Positions 34,120-35,682 of a stretch of 35,682 nucleotides of DNA are shown here, piece by piece. A program made the position numbers and the translations under genes. Source of the stretch: Muribaculaceae bacterium (GTDB taxonomy: Bacteria > Bacteroidota > Bacteroidia > Bacteroidales > Muribaculaceae); NCBI GenBank assembly GCA_017553785.1, contig JAFZKD010000017.1:1-35682 (forward strand), read 5' to 3'. How positions within the stretch are numbered: position 1 is the stretch's first letter; the number at the start of each line of letters is the position of its first letter. The notes beneath the pieces are model-generated. The model was not told where the DNA came from. It saw nothing but the letters and a program-made list of their open reading frames with translations, and did no database searches.

Positions 34120-35280
34120 TCAGATAACAGGCATGGTAAAAGCCACCGTTTGGACTGTCTTCCCGTCCTGCTTGATTAAGAGAAGGTGATCGTTGACAAG
34201 CAATTGAGCCTCGACATAAGTGTGCATCAGCATCGGATCAACCTGTATCTCAGTGTTGAGCACATTTATCGTGAGATCGCTCCTGACAAGTCTAATGAAG
34301 TGTATCTCATTCAAGTTGTCGCTGTCCAATTTGGGACGTTCATTCACCTCGTAGTCGTCGTTCAGCGGCACTATGGGCAGATTGAGCTCGTCATCCAGCT
34401 GGTCTGGCGTCTTTTGGCCGAGCGGGGAGTAATGGTGCGTGGAGTTGTGGGCAGCCATGAACTCGCGGGCGTGACAGGCCAAATCGGCAAAATCCTTGTG
34501 CCGCTGGAGCAGCAAGGTGCGCTCGACCTTTTGGTTGAACCTCTCGATGACACCGTTTCTCCAAGGCTCCCCGATGGGGATGAACCTGGGTGTGACATTG
34601 AGCTGTAAGGCCGTCCTCATCAGCAGGCCCAGTCCCCTTGGATGCCTATTGCTGCCCTTGAACGAGAGCTCGTTGTCTAGCTGCAGAAAATCCGGGATGG
34701 TGTAGGCCTTCCAAAAGGATGTGACACTGCGGGTGATGTCTGCTGCGCGCTTGGAAAGCATGGGATAGACACCTGCGTGCCGGGTGTCGTTGCTGATGAT
34801 GGTCAGCAGATAGAAACGGGATCCTCCGCGAATGTAGCGGGGACCTATGAGATCCATCTGCTGGGTGCCCTGCGGTATCTCAGGATAGTCTATATCGCTC
34901 TTTTGGTATGGCACCTTCTTCCTGGTCAGCCCATGAGCACTGATAATCCTGTTGATTGTCGCCACCGACGGTGGTATGACACCACGGCTTTTCAGGTCGT
35001 GCCAGATGGCGTATGCTCCCGACTCCATGTAAGGCGCAGCCTCAAGCCTGAGACGGGTCTCGACGACAAGATCCTCCATCGTTTGGGATGTCTTGTTGGC
35101 CGAATGGAGAGGAGCCTTCGAATGTGATTTGTTCCAGCTCTCAACACCTTCAGCGTGACGGTGAAGCCAAGTGTAAACCCATTGGCGTGAGCGGCCAATC
35201 CGGCGGGCAATCTCCGCTACTTTCACTCCCTGGCCGTACAGGACGACCGCCTGTTGTCTTAATTCTTCTTCGTTTGCCAT
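34120..35280 (-). CDS. IS481-like DDE transposase (integrase core)
   Basis: A 386-residue transposase starting at the ATG at 35278-35280, with GGAG four bases upstream; an earlier ATG at 35292 is possible. The N-terminal HTH reads EEELRQQAVVLYGQGVKVAE, then ARRIGRSRQWVYTWLHRH. The rve core has the acidic triad Asp in QQMDLIGPRY, Asp in LQLDNELSF and Glu in NGVIERFNQ. The first spacing is about 58 residues and the second about 43, longer than the usual 35 of IS3/IS481 enzymes. The frame is intact, so it may be active. Its stop codon abuts one arm of the inner inverted repeat. Confidence 0.88.
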   Translation of the reverse strand: MANEEELRQQAVVLYGQGVKVAEIARRIGRSRQWVYTWLHRHAEGVESWNKSHSKAPLHSANKTSQTMEDLVVETRLRLEAAPYMESGAYAIWHDLKSRGVIPPSVATINRIISAHGLTRKKVPYQKSDIDYPEIPQGTQQMDLIGPRYIRGGSRFYLLTIISNDTRHAGVYPMLSKRAADITRSVTSFWKAYTIPDFLQLDNELSFKGSNRHPRGLGLLMRTALQLNVTPRFIPIGEPWRNGVIERFNQKVERTLLLQRHKDFADLACHAREFMAAHNSTHHYSPLGQKTPDQLDDELNLPIVPLNDDYEVNERPKLDSDNLNEIHFIRLVRSDLTINVLNTEIQVDPMLMHTYVEAQLLVNDHLLLIKQDGKTVQTVAFTMPVI

Positions 35281-35450
35281 AATACTCCACATTATTTGGT
35301 GATTAGGCGAACAATGTACAAAATGTCAAAGAACTCTTCCTTTTCCTCTTGACAATAAGTTCAAGGGCTCATAACAAAATGAAATTATAAATTAAACAAT
35401 ATTTATATGTCGAACATTGCCCTTTATCTGAGAACCGATTTGACCTCAAA

Positions 35451-35521
35451 GTGTCAACGATGTCCTGATACAAAGTGTCAACGATGTCTTGATACAAAAG
35501 TGTCAACGATGTCCTGATACA
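35451..35521. repeat. Three tandem copies of the IS right-end repeat
   Basis: The 22-base unit GTGTCAACGATGTC followed by (C/T)TGATACA occurs at 35451-35472, 35475-35496 and 35500-35521, differing at one base. The 24-25 base period suits repeated transposase-binding sites on one DNA face approximately every two turns. Confidence 0.85.
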
Positions 35522-35682
35522 CGGCAGTTAGGGCTTAATTTCCCGCGAGCACAGCGAGCGGTAAAAATACCCAGCAAAAGAGTAGAGACGCAAATGTTGA
35601 AAAAAAGTCTTTGATTTCTCGTGCGACAGCACGATCATTCTTTCAAGGCGACATGCACGCGGATGCCAACTAACAACTATAA
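35522..35682. other. Non-coding tail to the right window edge
   Basis: No gene is seen. It holds GCGAGC-ACA-GCGAGC (35545-35559) and a TCGTGC/GCACGA hairpin (35619-35634). The region lies just outside the insertion sequence. Confidence 0.5.

Larger units (their letters stand above)
33974..35521 (-). mobile_element. IS481-like insertion sequence with multi-copy end repeats
   Basis: A DDE transposase gene is bracketed by related end sequences. TCAGGACATTGTTGACAC occurs at 33974-33991, and a diverged copy (TGTATCAAGAGATCATTG) starts at 34088. On the right, three inverted copies begin at 35451, 35475 and 35500, each ending CCTGATACA or CTTGATACA. A further inverted pair hugs the gene: TTGACATTTTTGTACATT (34103-34120) against AATGTACAAAATGTCAA (35313-35329). 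The outer right tip ends in TACA and the inner left tip begins TGTA. No clear target duplication is seen, so the exact left boundary (33974 or 34088) is open. Confidence 0.75.

Noticed and set aside
35451-35521. Three direct repeats as a possible CRISPR array
   Set aside because: Repeats are separated by only two or three bases, so there are no spacers; they match the inverted copies at the other end of the insertion sequence.
34080-35530. Target-site duplication for the insertion sequence
   Set aside because: Bases flanking either possible left tip do not repeat exactly after 35521.
1-35682. tRNA, rRNA, riboswitch or RNase P RNA genes
   Set aside because: No cloverleaf, rRNA signature or known riboswitch core was seen in the gaps; the 31961-32279 gap was checked for RNase P and SRP RNA signatures and had none.

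Overview
The window is a stretch of chromosome from a gut-type Bacteroidales bacterium, most like Muribaculaceae or Prevotellaceae; that placement is inference. Support comes from Bacteroidetes -7 boxes (TAnnTTTG) ahead of many genes, the general lack of Shine-Dalgarno sequences, very large Sec-exported proteins with short C-terminal tags (PFDGxNIVVTxYxDG), dockerin-like EF-hand pairs, a C10 cysteine peptidase, and housekeeping genes typical of the phylum (ParC-like topoisomerase subunit, YitT, Nif3 plus zinc-ribbon pair). No rRNA, tRNA or CRISPR array was found.

Layout. 1-2755: core genes, with the 5' part of polA (minus, cut by the window edge) divergent from a trans-polyprenyl diphosphate synthase and rnhB. 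2837-17245: an exoprotein island, five large secreted proteins all on the minus strand. These are an S8 subtilisin-like protease with an upstream partner of unknown function, a CHB_HEX/OB-like dockerin protein, a BspA-type LRR protein with dockerin-like and cohesin-like modules, and a 946-residue tagged protein. Most have their own -7 box and terminator. 17621-22454: parC-like topoisomerase gene, a DUF3316-like outer-membrane protein and an S41 lipoprotein peptidase in one tight minus-strand run. 22608-26043: a three-gene operon of unknown protein, MoxR-type AAA+ ATPase and DUF2201-like VWA protein. 26147-29470: a C10 (streptopain-type) protease ending in a dockerin-like pair. 29656-33936: YitT, a small four-helix membrane protein, thymidine kinase, a coiled-coil zinc-ribbon protein and a Nif3 family protein. 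33974-35521: an IS481-like insertion sequence whose ends carry several copies of one 18-22 bp repeat.

How the parts may work together. Two proteases (S8, C10), an LRR protein and two large beta-rich proteins look like a surface or secreted set. Three of them end in a T9SS-like C-terminal tag. Three carry a dockerin-like EF-hand pair, and in two of these the pair is the extreme C-terminus and replaces the tag. The LRR protein carries both, plus a cohesin-like beta-sandwich, so non-covalent docking among these exoproteins is a testable idea. The MoxR/VWA operon is a second candidate system: its metallopeptidase-like domain has lost HExxH, and its first gene encodes an unrecognised protein with an internal duplication of about 75 residues.
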